Origin: JAEMQF01 sp963850525
GTDB taxonomy: Bacteria; Pseudomonadota; Gammaproteobacteria; Burkholderiales; Burkholderiaceae_C
DNA: 64,000 nucleotides
Direction: 5' to 3'
Assembly (NCBI GenBank): GCA_963850525.1
Contig: CAWKLQ010000001.1
Coordinates: forward strand, 806,001 to 870,000
Below the pieces are notes generated by a model. It was not told the origin of the DNA. It ran no database searches and worked only from the letters and a program-made list of their open reading frames with translations. Positions 1 to 8,818 of the stretch are shown piece after piece (the first letter of the stretch is position 1; the number at the start of each line of letters is the position of its first letter). A program made the translations under genes and the position numbers.

Positions 1-1
1 A

Positions 2-70
2 AAAGTGCTTGACTCGATCGAAGAACTGGCACTATGATGCCTTTCATCGAGTCCCAATCCAATGCACTTT
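2..70. promoter_or_regulatory. Nested inverted repeats around the box promoter (candidate operator)
   Basis: GACTCGAT at 11-18 is the exact inverse of ATCGAGTC at 46-53, and outside it AAAGTGC at 2-8 is the exact inverse of GCACTTT at 64-70. The inner arms cover the -35 side and the presumed start point of transcription. Box genes in relatives are controlled by the benzoyl-CoA-responsive repressor BoxR. No boxR lies in this window, so assigning these arms to BoxR is inference. Confidence 0.4.
9..38 (+). promoter_or_regulatory. sigma70-type promoter of the box operon
   Basis: TTGACT at 9-14 and TATGAT at 33-38 are separated by 18 bases, a near-consensus sigma70 pair. Transcription would start near 45 and leave a leader of about 50 bases before the chosen boxC start at 95. 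No competing promoter of this quality is visible in front of the operon. Confidence 0.6.
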
Positions 71-94
71 GATGCGCCACCCGAGGAGATTTCC

Positions 95-1753
95 GTGAGC
101 ACTGCCCCCCGCGTCGACTACCAGACCCACCCGTCCCAGTACAAGCACTGGAAGCTCAAATTCGAGGGGCCGGTGGCGACGCTCGCCGCCGACTTCGATG
201 AAAACGCCGGCCTGCGCCCCGGCTACAAACTGAAATTGAACAGCTACGACCTGGGTGTGGACATTGAGCTCAACGACGCGATCAACCGGGTCCGCTTCGA
301 GCACCCCGAGGTGCGCACCGTCGTCGTGACGAGCGCGAAAGAGAAAGTGTTCTGCTCGGGCGCGAACATCTTCATGCTGGGAGTCTCGTCGCACGCGTGG
401 AAGGTCAACTTCTGCAAGTTCACGAACGAAACACGCAACGGCCTGGAAGATTCATCGACACACTCCGGCCTGAAATTCCTGGCCGCCGTGAACGGTGCTT
501 GCGCAGGCGGCGGATATGAGCTGGCGCTGGCGTGCGACGAGATCATCCTGGTCGACGACCGTTCGAGCGCGGTGAGCCTGCCCGAAGTGCCGCTGCTCGG
601 CGTGCTGCCCGGCACGGGAGGCCTGACGCGCGTGACCGACAAGAAACACGTGCGCCACGACCTCGCCGATCTGTTCTGCACCAGTGTGGAAGGCGTACGC
701 GGCCAGAAGGCGAAAGACTGGCGGCTGGTCGACGACATCGCCAAGCCGCAGGTCTTCGCGCAGAAAGTTCAGGAGCGCGCGCTGCAACTTGCGGCGCAGA
801 GCGACCGCCCGGCCGGCGCCAAAGGCGTGGCGCTGACGAAGCTGAACGTGACGACAGAGGCCGACGCGCTGCGCTATGAATTCGTGACGGTCGAGATCGA
901 CCGCACCAAGCGCACCGCCACCTTCACCGTGAAGGCTCCAAGCCAGGCGCAGCCGACGACGCCGGAGGCGATCGTCGCCGCGGGCGTGGGCTGGTGGCCG
1001 TTGCAGATGGGCCGCGAACTCGAAGACGCGATCCTGCAGATGCGCACCAACGAGCTCGACATCGGCACCTGGCTAGTCAAGACGCAAGGCGACGCGGCCG
1101 CAGTCCTTGCGAGCGACGCGACGCTGCTCGCGCACAAGAACCACTGGCTGGTGCGCGAAACGACAGGGCTGCTGCGCCGCACCTTCAGCCGGCTCGATGT
1201 GTCGTCGCGCAGCCTGTTCGCGCTGGTCGAGCCGGGTTCGTGTTTCGCCGGCAGCCTGCTGGAACTCGCGCTGGCTTGTGACCGCATCTACCACCTGGCA
1301 CTGCCCGACGACGCCGCCAAGGCGCCCAAGATCACGGTAAATGAAGTCAACTTCGGCGTGGTTCCGATGGTCACCGGCCAGAGCCGGCTGCAGCGCCGCT
1401 TCTACGACGAGAAGCCCGCGCTCGACGCGGTGCGCTCGAAGCTGGGTCAATCGCTCGACGCCGACGCCGCGTTCGCGCTCGGCCTCGTGACGAGCAACCC
1501 GGACGACATCGACTGGGCGGATGAGGTCCGCATCGCGATCGAAGAGCGGATTTCGATGTCACCCGATGCCCTGACCGGCATGGAAGCGAACCTGCGCTTC
1601 AATGGCCCGGAGAACATGTTCACGCGCGTCTTCGGCCGGCTCACGGCGTGGCAGAACTGGATCTTCCAGCGGCCGAATGCGGTGGGTGAAAAGGGCGCAT
1701 TGAAGGTCTATGGAAAAGGCGACAAAGCGGCTTTCGACTGGAACCGCGTCTAA
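95..1753 (+). CDS. boxC: Benzoyl-CoA-dihydrodiol lyase BoxC
   Basis: BoxC opens 2,3-epoxybenzoyl-CoA hydrolytically and releases formate, giving 3,4-dehydroadipyl-CoA semialdehyde in the aerobic benzoate pathway. The protein is an enoyl-CoA hydratase/isomerase-like enzyme of the expected size (552 aa), with the oxyanion-type segments KVFCSGANIFMLG and NGACAGGGYELALACDEI and a second crotonase-like half near residues 340-480. I chose the GTG at 95 because GAGGAG at 83-88 stands six bases before it. An in-frame ATG at 62 would add 11 residues without a ribosome site. boxB and boxA follow, which makes the assignment firm. The boxD aldehyde dehydrogenase and the benzoate-CoA ligase are not in the window. 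Confidence 0.93.
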   Translation: MSTAPRVDYQTHPSQYKHWKLKFEGPVATLAADFDENAGLRPGYKLKLNSYDLGVDIELNDAINRVRFEHPEVRTVVVTSAKEKVFCSGANIFMLGVSSHAWKVNFCKFTNETRNGLEDSSTHSGLKFLAAVNGACAGGGYELALACDEIILVDDRSSAVSLPEVPLLGVLPGTGGLTRVTDKKHVRHDLADLFCTSVEGVRGQKAKDWRLVDDIAKPQVFAQKVQERALQLAAQSDRPAGAKGVALTKLNVTTEADALRYEFVTVEIDRTKRTATFTVKAPSQAQPTTPEAIVAAGVGWWPLQMGRELEDAILQMRTNELDIGTWLVKTQGDAAAVLASDATLLAHKNHWLVRETTGLLRRTFSRLDVSSRSLFALVEPGSCFAGSLLELALACDRIYHLALPDDAAKAPKITVNEVNFGVVPMVTGQSRLQRRFYDEKPALDAVRSKLGQSLDADAAFALGLVTSNPDDIDWADEVRIAIEERISMSPDALTGMEANLRFNGPENMFTRVFGRLTAWQNWIFQRPNAVGEKGALKVYGKGDKAAFDWNRV

Positions 1754-1781
1754 TCAATCAACCCTCACCCCAACCCTTGCC

Positions 1782-1852
1782 TGTCATCCCGGCACACGCC
1801 GGGATCCACCCTCAGAACGTGACCGTGGATCCCGGCTTTCGCCGGGGTGACA
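1782..1852. repeat. Dispersed palindromic (REP-like) element, copy 1
   Basis: Two facing hairpins with cores CATCCCGGC and GCCGGG form a 71-base palindrome in the boxC-boxB gap. The right arm has a G instead of A in GCCGGGGTGAC. The same element recurs four more times in this window. Confidence 0.85.
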
Positions 1853-1900
1853 GATGCTCTCCCTGCAAGGGCGGGGGAGTAACACAACACGGAGCACATC

Positions 1901-3328
1901 ATGAGCAGCATCAACTACAGCGAAAAAATCCCGAACAACGTCAACCTGAGCGAAGACCGTACCTTGCAGCGCGCGCTCGAGGGCTGGCAACCGAACTTCC
2001 TGAACTGGTGGGGCGATGTGGGCCCCACCGGATCGACGGACCATGAGGTCTACCTGCGCACCGCCGTCAGCGTCGACCCGCAAGGCTGGGCGCAGTTCGG
2101 CTACACCAAGATGCGCGATTACCGCTGGGGCATCTTCCTCAACCCCGGCGACGCGAACCGCGAAATCCACTTCGGCGACCACAAGGGCGAGAAGGCGTGG
2201 ACCGATGTGCCGGGCGAATACCGCGCGAACCTGCGCCGCATCATCGTCACACAGGGCGACACCGAACCGGCCTCCGTCGAGCAGCAGCGCCACCTGGGCC
2301 TCACGGCGCCCAGCATGTACGACCTGCGCAACCTGTTCCAGATCAACGTCGAGGAAGGGCGCCACCTCTGGGCGATGGTCTACCTTCTGCACAAGCACTT
2401 CGGCCGCGACGGCCGCGAAGAAGCCGAGGCGCTGCTCGTGCGCAGAAGCGGCGATGAAAACAACCCGCGCATCCTCGGCGCATTCAATGAAGCGACGCCC
2501 GACTGGCTGAGCTTTTTCATGTTCACCTACTTCACGGATCGCGACGGCAAGTTCCAGCTGTGCGCACTCGCCGAGAGCGCCTTCGATCCGCTGGCGCGCA
2601 CGACCAAGTTCATGCTCACCGAAGAGGCGCACCACATGTTCGTCGGCGAAAGCGGCGTGTCACGCGTGATCCAGCGCACCGCTGCGGCGATGAACGAGCT
2701 CAAGACGGAAGACCCGGCGAAGCTGCGCGCGGCCGGCGTGATCGACCTGCCGACGGTTCAGCGCTACCTGAACTTCCACTTCAGCGTCACGGTCGACCTG
2801 TTCGGCGCCGACGAATCGAGCAACGCCGCCACCTTCTACAGCTCCGGCCTGAAGGGCCGCTACGAGGAGGGCAAACGCGCCGACGACCATCAGCTGCGCG
2901 GCCAGACCTACCGGGTGTTTAGCGTACAGAACGGGGCGCTCGTCGAGAAGGAAGTGCCGATGCTGAACGCCTTGAACGAAGTGCTGCGCGACGACTTCAT
3001 CAAGGACTCGGTCGCCGGCGTCGAGCGCTGGAACAAGGTGCTCGAGAAGGCGGGCATCCCGACGAGATTGAGCGTTCCGCACAAGGCCTTCCACCGCAAC
3101 ATCGGCGCGCTCGCCGCGGTCAAGGTGTCGCCCGACGGCCGCGTCGTGTCCGACGCTGAATGGAAAGCGAACGTCGATCGCTGGCTGCCCAGCCCGCAAG
3201 ACAGCGCGTTCGTGAAATCGCTGATGGGGCGCGTCGTCGAACCAGGCAAGTTCGCGAACTGGATCGCGCCGCCGGTGATGGGCATCAACCGCCAGCCGGT
3301 GAACTTCGAGTACGTACGCTTCGGCTGA
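1901..3328 (+). CDS. boxB: Benzoyl-CoA 2,3-epoxidase, diiron subunit BoxB
   Basis: BoxB is the diiron monooxygenase that epoxidises benzoyl-CoA with electrons from BoxA. At 475 aa it has the family length. The iron ligands known from Azoarcus evansii BoxB (E120, E150, H153, D211, E240, H243) appear here with a constant offset of two: E122, E152 and H155 in EEGRH, D213, E242 and H245 in EEAHH. This indicates an intact active site. GGAG at 1891-1894 lies six bases before the ATG. The gene follows boxC after a 147-base gap that holds a palindromic repeat, so co-transcription passes through that hairpin pair. Confidence 0.96.
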   Translation: MSSINYSEKIPNNVNLSEDRTLQRALEGWQPNFLNWWGDVGPTGSTDHEVYLRTAVSVDPQGWAQFGYTKMRDYRWGIFLNPGDANREIHFGDHKGEKAWTDVPGEYRANLRRIIVTQGDTEPASVEQQRHLGLTAPSMYDLRNLFQINVEEGRHLWAMVYLLHKHFGRDGREEAEALLVRRSGDENNPRILGAFNEATPDWLSFFMFTYFTDRDGKFQLCALAESAFDPLARTTKFMLTEEAHHMFVGESGVSRVIQRTAAAMNELKTEDPAKLRAAGVIDLPTVQRYLNFHFSVTVDLFGADESSNAATFYSSGLKGRYEEGKRADDHQLRGQTYRVFSVQNGALVEKEVPMLNALNEVLRDDFIKDSVAGVERWNKVLEKAGIPTRLSVPHKAFHRNIGALAAVKVSPDGRVVSDAEWKANVDRWLPSPQDSAFVKSLMGRVVEPGKFANWIAPPVMGINRQPVNFEYVRFG

Positions 3329-3332
3329 CACC

Positions 3333-3403
3333 GTCATCCCGGCGCACACCGGGATCCACTCGTGCCAAGCCAAGCGGTGGATCCCGGCTTGCGCCGGGAT
3401 GAC
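3333..3403. repeat. Dispersed palindromic (REP-like) element, copy 2
   Basis: A GTCATCCCGGC...GGATCCA arm and a TGGATCCCGGC...GCCGGGATGAC arm face each other across a short spacer between boxB and boxA. It is the same family as the copies at 1782, 8731, 19033 and 26284. Confidence 0.85.
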
Positions 3404-3444
3404 ACTCAGGCGGGCCAGAGCCGAAGAGCGGCACGGAGACAACC

Positions 3445-4728
3445 ATGGACACTGCCACCGACACCCAAGTCATCAAGCAGCACCTGATCGACCCGGAGAT
3501 CTGCATTCGCTGCAACACCTGCGAAGCGATTTGCCCAGTGCAGGCAATCACGCACGACTCGCGCAACTACGTCGTCGACGCCGCGAAGTGCAATTCGTGC
3601 ATGGCGTGCATATCGCCCTGCCCCACCGGCTCGATCGACAACTGGCGCAGCATGCCGCGCATCAAGGTGCACAGCGTCGCGGACCAGCTGCTGTGGGACG
3701 TTCTGCCCCCTGAGCTCAACGTCGAGGAACTCGCCGCGCAGGGTGTCGCTCCCGAGGCGCTGCCCGCTCTCGCGACCACCGACCCCGTGGCGGCGGGCGC
3801 GAGCAGCGAATTCGGCTTGTTCAACAGCGCCGAGTTTGGTACCACGCTCCCGCCCTGGTCTGCGGCGCACGCCTACACGAATCTGTACGGCCCGAAGGCG
3901 GCGGACAAGTTCATCACCGCCAATGTGGTCGGTAACGTTCGCGTCACCGAAGTCGGCAAGGAGTACGACACGCACCACATCGTGCTCGACTTCGGATCGA
4001 TGCCGTTTCCGGTGTTGGAGGGCCAGTCGATCGGCGTGATTGCGCCGGGGGCGGACGCCTCGGGCCGGCCGCACCACCCGCGCCAGTATTCGATCGCCAG
4101 CCCGCGCAACGGCGAACGCCCGGGCTATAACAACGTGTCGCTGACGATCAAACGTGTCCTCGAAGACCATCAGGGCCGGCCGGTGCGCGGCGTCGCGAGC
4201 AATTACATGTGCGACCTGAAAGTGGGTGACAAGGTCCAGGTGATCGGCCCGTTCGGCGCGAGCTTCCTCATGCCCAACCACCCGCGCTCGAACATCGTCA
4301 TGATCTGCACCGGCACCGGCAGCGCGCCGATGCGTGCGATGACGGAATGGCGGCGCAGGCTTCGCAGCTCGAGCAAGTTCGAGGGCGGCAAGCTCATGCT
4401 CTTCTTCGGCGCGCGAACCAAAGAGGAACTTCCTTATTTCGGCCCGCTGCAAAGCCTGCCGAAAGACTTCATCGACATCAATTTCGCGTTCTCGCGCGAA
4501 TCCGGCAAGCCCAAGCGCTACGTGCAGGACGTGATGCGCGAACGCGCCGCCGACGTCGCTGCGTTGCTGCGCGATCGCGACACCTGCTTCTACGTGTGCG
4601 GCCTGAAGAGTATGGAAGAAGGCGTCGTGCTCGCCTTGCGCGACATCGCGCTGGGGGCGGGCTTGGCGTGGAATAGCGTGGCCGCGGCGCTGAAGAAAGA
4701 AGGCCGCCTGCACCTGGAGACCTATTGA
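3445..4728 (+). CDS. boxA: Benzoyl-CoA epoxidase reductase subunit BoxA
   Basis: BoxA transfers electrons from NADPH through FAD and two iron-sulfur clusters to BoxB. The N-terminus carries two [4Fe-4S] motifs: C20/C23/C26/C30 (CIRCNTCEAICP) and C49/C52/C55/C59 (CNSCMACISPCP). The rest is a ferredoxin-NADP reductase module with the flavin-binding RQYSIAS segment and a GTGSAPMRAM nucleotide-binding loop. A linker of about 80 residues separates the halves. The length of 427 aa is normal. GGAG at 3435-3438 precedes the ATG. The stop codon overlaps the next start by one base (TGATG). Confidence 0.95.
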   Translation: MDTATDTQVIKQHLIDPEICIRCNTCEAICPVQAITHDSRNYVVDAAKCNSCMACISPCPTGSIDNWRSMPRIKVHSVADQLLWDVLPPELNVEELAAQGVAPEALPALATTDPVAAGASSEFGLFNSAEFGTTLPPWSAAHAYTNLYGPKAADKFITANVVGNVRVTEVGKEYDTHHIVLDFGSMPFPVLEGQSIGVIAPGADASGRPHHPRQYSIASPRNGERPGYNNVSLTIKRVLEDHQGRPVRGVASNYMCDLKVGDKVQVIGPFGASFLMPNHPRSNIVMICTGTGSAPMRAMTEWRRRLRSSSKFEGGKLMLFFGARTKEELPYFGPLQSLPKDFIDINFAFSRESGKPKRYVQDVMRERAADVAALLRDRDTCFYVCGLKSMEEGVVLALRDIALGAGLAWNSVAAALKKEGRLHLETY

Positions 4729-6266
4729 TGCACCACGACATTCACACCGCACCCGTGCTCGTGATCGGCGCCGGAATCATGGGCGCAGGTATCGCCCAGG
4801 TCGCTGCGCAGGCCGGGCACCGCGTGATGCTTTACGACACGCGCCCCGGCGCTGCCGGCGACGCGCTCATCAAGCTGCGCGCCGGTCTGGACGGCCTGGT
4901 CGCCAAGGGCAGGCTCAACTCCGACGCGGTCACGCAGACTCTCTCGCGCATCGACCCGGTGCAGGCGCTCGGGCCGGCGTGCGGCACCGCGCGCGTGGTT
5001 ATCGAAGCGATCGTCGAGAGCCTCGACGCGAAACGCACCCTGTTCCGCGAGCTCGAAGAATCGGTCAGCGCCGATTGCGTGCTCGCGAGCAACACGTCGT
5101 CGCTCTCGATCACGGCGATTGCAAACGGACTGAAACACCCGCAGCGCCTCGTCGGCATGCACTTCTTCAACCCCGTGCCGCAAATGAAGCTCGTCGAAGT
5201 GGTGTCGGGCCTGCGCACCTGCGCGGACGTCGCCGCGTCGATCTTCGAGCTCAGCAAGGCGTGGGGCAAGGTGCCGGTGCACGCGCGCTCGACGCCGGGC
5301 TTCATCGTGAACCGCATCGCGCGCCCCTATTACGCCGAAGCACTCGCGCTGTTGCAGGAACGAGCCACCACCCCTGACGTGCTCGACGCGTGTCTGCGCG
5401 GCGCAGGGTTTCGCATGGGGCCTTGCGAGTTGATCGACCTGATCGGCCACGACACGAATTTCGCCGTCACGCAGTCGGTGTTCGAGGCGAACTTCTTTGA
5501 CAAGCGCTACATGCCCTCGCTCATTCAGCGCGAGATGGTCGACGGCGGTCTGCTCGGCCGCAAAAGCGGCCAGGGCTTCTACACCTACCCGTCGGCACCG
5601 CCGCAAGCAGGCTCAGCCACCCTGCCCGCGCCACCGGACCCAGGTGACGTCACGGTGCATGGTTCAGGCGCCGCTGCCGATCGGCTCGAAGCCGCGGCCC
5701 AGGCGCATCTGGCGTCGCGCGCACATGCCGCAACGCACCGCGTGACGCGGGTCCGCGCGTGCGACTGGACCGGTCTCGCGGTGAACGGCTCGCGCCTCAT
5801 GCAGAGCGACGGGCGCACCGCCACCGAGCTTTCCGACATGTTGGAAAGCGCCGAGATCGTGGTCTTCGACAGGCTCGGGCTGCAGACCTCCCTACCCCCC
5901 TCGACGCCAATCGCCTACGCAGTCGCCGAGGGCGCCAGCGCGAATTGGCGCGCCCAGGCCGCCGCCTGGCTCACGGCGCTGGGCTTTGCACCGCACGCGG
6001 TCGCCGACACGCCGGGCTTGATCGTCGCGCGCACGCTCGCGATGCTGATCAACGAGGCGGCAGACGCAGCCCAGCAAGGCGTCTGCACTCCCGAAGACGC
6101 CGACGCCGCAATGAAACTCGGCGTCAACTATCCCGCCGGCCCCTTCGAGTGGCTGGGCCACTGGGGCGCGAGTGGCGTGATGCGGATGCTCGACGCGCTC
6201 GACGCCCACTACCGCGGCGAGCGCTACCGCGTCAGCCCCTGGCTGCGCCGGCAGAAGACCGCGTAA
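4728..6266 (+). CDS. 3-hydroxyacyl-CoA dehydrogenase, duplicated C-terminal domain
   Basis: This NAD-dependent dehydrogenase oxidises 3-hydroxyacyl-CoA to 3-oxoacyl-CoA. In this place it most likely handles 3-hydroxyadipyl-CoA, the late intermediate shared by the benzoyl-CoA and phenylacetate pathways (PaaH-like). The Rossmann motif GAGIMG is at residues 14-19. S124, H145, E157 and N195 correspond to the catalytic S137, H158, E170 and N208 of the mammalian enzyme with a constant offset of 13. Residues from about 410 to 512 repeat the 3HCDH C-terminal fold, as in the long bacterial forms near 500 aa. The ATG at 4728 overlaps the boxA stop, so translational coupling is likely. A TTG one codon earlier is less plausible. 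Confidence 0.85.
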   Translation: MHHDIHTAPVLVIGAGIMGAGIAQVAAQAGHRVMLYDTRPGAAGDALIKLRAGLDGLVAKGRLNSDAVTQTLSRIDPVQALGPACGTARVVIEAIVESLDAKRTLFRELEESVSADCVLASNTSSLSITAIANGLKHPQRLVGMHFFNPVPQMKLVEVVSGLRTCADVAASIFELSKAWGKVPVHARSTPGFIVNRIARPYYAEALALLQERATTPDVLDACLRGAGFRMGPCELIDLIGHDTNFAVTQSVFEANFFDKRYMPSLIQREMVDGGLLGRKSGQGFYTYPSAPPQAGSATLPAPPDPGDVTVHGSGAAADRLEAAAQAHLASRAHAATHRVTRVRACDWTGLAVNGSRLMQSDGRTATELSDMLESAEIVVFDRLGLQTSLPPSTPIAYAVAEGASANWRAQAAAWLTALGFAPHAVADTPGLIVARTLAMLINEAADAAQQGVCTPEDADAAMKLGVNYPAGPFEWLGHWGASGVMRMLDALDAHYRGERYRVSPWLRRQKTA

Positions 6267-6282
6267 CTGCCGCGCGCCCCAA

Positions 6283-6451
6283 GGCCGGCCCAAGCCGGCC
6301 GTCCCCCGTGGGGATCAAGCGAAGTGGCAAAGCCACAATTGCTTGAGAGCGCCCCCAGGGCCGGGCTGCGCCCAGCCCGCCCCAAGGGCACGAAGGGGCC
6401 TCTTCGTGGCCCTTGGGGTCAAGGAAACTTGGGGCGGCTCGGCGTTTCCTT
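6283..6451. repeat. Cluster of five consecutive stem-loops between convergent genes
   Basis: The 208-base gap between two convergent genes is packed with inverted repeats: GGCCGGC/GCCGGCC at 6283-6300; nested CAAGC-GTGGC/GCCAC-GCTTG at 6316-6345; CGGGCTG/CAGCCCG at 6362-6379; a 16-pair stem with one bulge at 6380-6418 (left arm CCCCAAGGGCACGAAG); and AAGGAAAC/GTTTCCTT at 6421-6451. It probably ends transcription from both sides. Similar GC-rich hairpin strings are common between genes in Comamonadaceae. Confidence 0.6.
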
Positions 6452-6474
6452 GTGAGGTCACAGCGCGGGAGCCC

Positions 6475-7374
6475 TCAGTCGGACCAGGGCTTGTTGCGCA
6501 ACGACTCGACGAGAAAGTCGATGAGCAGGCGCACCTTCGGTGACACGTGCTTGCGCGTCGGGTAGACCGCGTAGATGCCCAGCTCCATGGCGCGGAACTC
6601 GGGAATCAGTTCGACGAGACGGCCCGCGGCCACGTCGTCGCCGACGAGGAACGACGGCTGCATGATGACGCACTGATCGGCGAGCGCAGCGACGCGGCAG
6701 GTGTCGCCGCTGTTGGTGTGCATGCAGGGTTGGGTGCGAACCTTGACCCGGCCATGCGGCCCGTCGAAGTGCCACTCGTCCTTCGTCGACCAATATCGAT
6801 ACGCGAAGACCACGTGCCGCGCCAGGTCCTGCGGCTGCGCGGGGGCGCCGTGCAATTCGAGGTAGCGCGGCGACGCACACAACACCATGCGCGTTGTCGA
6901 CAGGCGTTTGCTGATGAGCGTCGAGTCGGGAAGCGTCGCGATCCGGACCGCCATGTCGTAGCCTTCGTCGACCAGATCGACGATCCGGTCCGACAAGGTC
7001 ACGTCAAACGTGACTCGTGGGTGCCGTGAACGGAACTCGCCCCAGAGCGGCGCGAGATGGCGATTGCCGAAAGTCACCGGCGCGTTGACGCGCACGAGCC
7101 CGCTGGCCTCGGTCAGGCCGGACGTGATCTCGGCCTCGGCAGCGACTATCTCGGACAGCAATTCCTTGCAGCGCGCAAAGAACACCTGCCCTTCTTCAGT
7201 GAGCGACAGACGCCGCGTCGTGCGGTGCAGCAGGCGCACGCCCAGGCGCGATTCCAGGTCGCCGACGTACCTCGACACGGCCGCTTTGGACATCGTGAGC
7301 GCGTCGGCGGCTTTCACGAAACTGCCGGCATCGACGACTGCGGCGAAGGTCTGCATCTCGAGGAACTTGTCCAT
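6475..7374 (-). CDS. LysR-family transcriptional regulator
   Basis: This is a 299-aa LysR-type regulator with a winged helix-turn-helix at residues about 5-62 (AADALTMSKAAVSRYVGDLESRLGV read in parts) and the LLHRTTRRLSLTEEG segment typical of the CrgA/DsdC-like subgroup. A periplasmic-binding-like effector domain follows from about residue 90. The start at 7374 is chosen because homology begins at MDKFLEMQ. Upstream residues in the same frame show no family resemblance. It is transcribed away from the gene at 7515 across a 140-base gap, the usual arrangement of a LysR regulator and its target. The effector is unknown. Confidence 0.88.
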   Translation of the reverse strand: MDKFLEMQTFAAVVDAGSFVKAADALTMSKAAVSRYVGDLESRLGVRLLHRTTRRLSLTEEGQVFFARCKELLSEIVAAEAEITSGLTEASGLVRVNAPVTFGNRHLAPLWGEFRSRHPRVTFDVTLSDRIVDLVDEGYDMAVRIATLPDSTLISKRLSTTRMVLCASPRYLELHGAPAQPQDLARHVVFAYRYWSTKDEWHFDGPHGRVKVRTQPCMHTNSGDTCRVAALADQCVIMQPSFLVGDDVAAGRLVELIPEFRAMELGIYAVYPTRKHVSPKVRLLIDFLVESLRNKPWSD

Positions 7375-7514
7375 TGTCTCGAACCAAGGAATGGTGGCTC
7401 TCAGGATACGAGGTTTATCGAAGGGCCCGAATTTCCTACAGTTCAAGCCCAGCGCGAGCACCCGCGGCACTGTGCCACCCGGGAGGCGCGCCCAATCCAC
7501 GAGAGGACCTGAAT

Positions 7515-8147
7515 ATGCAGATCACCGTCATCGGCGCCGGCAACATGGGCTCGGCATTCGTCAAACAACTCACCCGCGCTGGCCACAAGGTCAGCGTGAC
7601 GTCGCGCGATCGCGCCAAGGCGGCGCAGGTCGCTGCAGCGCATCCGGGCGCCGTGGCCGTGCCGGCCGCGGGTGCAGCCGCAGGCGCCGACGCGATCGTG
7701 CTCGCGACGGGTTACGCCGACGCGGTGGCTGCGCTGAAGGCGCTCGGCGACCTGAAGGGCAAGGTGGTGATCGACATCACGAACCCGCTGACGGCCGATT
7801 ACATGGGCCTCACACTGGGCCACAGCACGTCCGCGGCCGAAGAGATCGCGAAGGCCGTTCCTGAGGCCGAAGTCGTGAAGGCCTTCAATACGCTGTTCGC
7901 CCAGGTGCTCGCCGACGGCGCAGACTTCGGCGCCGGGCAGAAAGCGACCGTGTTCTACGCCAGCGACAGCGTGCGCGCAAAACAAACCGCGAGCGCCGTC
8001 GCCGAGACCCTGGGCTTCAAGACCGTCGACGCCGGCGGCCTGAAAAATGCGCGCTACCTCGAGCCGCTCGCGGGCCTGAACGTTTACCTCGGCTACGGTG
8101 CAGGTCTGGGCACGGGAATCGCTCCTGCGTGGATCCGCAAGGCCTGA
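7515..8147 (+). CDS. NAD(P)-binding oxidoreductase of the F420-dependent NADP reductase-like family
   Basis: This 210-aa Rossmann protein resembles the NADPH-dependent F420 reductase-like family (COG2085). GAGNMG lies at residues 7-12, TSRD after the second strand suggests NADP, and IDITNPL and EVVKAFNT are family signatures. Most bacterial members do not use F420, and the substrate is unknown. AGAGGA at 7502-7507 sits eight bases before the ATG. A DoxX-like gene follows 67 bases later, and both are divergent from the LysR gene, so the regulator probably controls this pair. Confidence 0.8.
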   Translation: MQITVIGAGNMGSAFVKQLTRAGHKVSVTSRDRAKAAQVAAAHPGAVAVPAAGAAAGADAIVLATGYADAVAALKALGDLKGKVVIDITNPLTADYMGLTLGHSTSAAEEIAKAVPEAEVVKAFNTLFAQVLADGADFGAGQKATVFYASDSVRAKQTASAVAETLGFKTVDAGGLKNARYLEPLAGLNVYLGYGAGLGTGIAPAWIRKA

Positions 8148-8214
8148 GCGCGACGGTCCTGCACCACGCCCGAGCCCGCTTACCACCCCACTTCACACTG
8201 ACATCGGAACCTTC

Positions 8215-8670
<456 letters not shown>

Positions 8671-8730
8671 GAGCGCACCCAGGCTGACGCCGTACGTCGA
8701 GAAACAAGAAGCTGCCCCGCGGCGAGCACT

Positions 8731-8779
8731 TGTCATCCTTAGCTGCGGCGTATGGATCCCGGCGTTCGCCGGGATGACA
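8731..8779. repeat. Dispersed palindromic (REP-like) element, copy 3, left arm degraded
   Basis: The right arm TGGATCCCGGCGTTCGCCGGGATGAC is intact in structure (its loop differs), but the left arm is reduced to TGTCATCC. It lies in the 148-base gap between the convergent doxX-like gene and putA. Nothing else is seen in that gap. Confidence 0.75.
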
Positions 8780-8818
8780 CTGAATCCGTCGATCTTCTCC
8801 AGCGTGGGATGAAGGGCC

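Noticed and set aside
7375..7514. LysR-type binding site (T-N11-A)
   Set aside because: The gap has a GGGCCC-centred sequence but no convincing interrupted palindrome. The T-N11-A pattern alone occurs too often to count.
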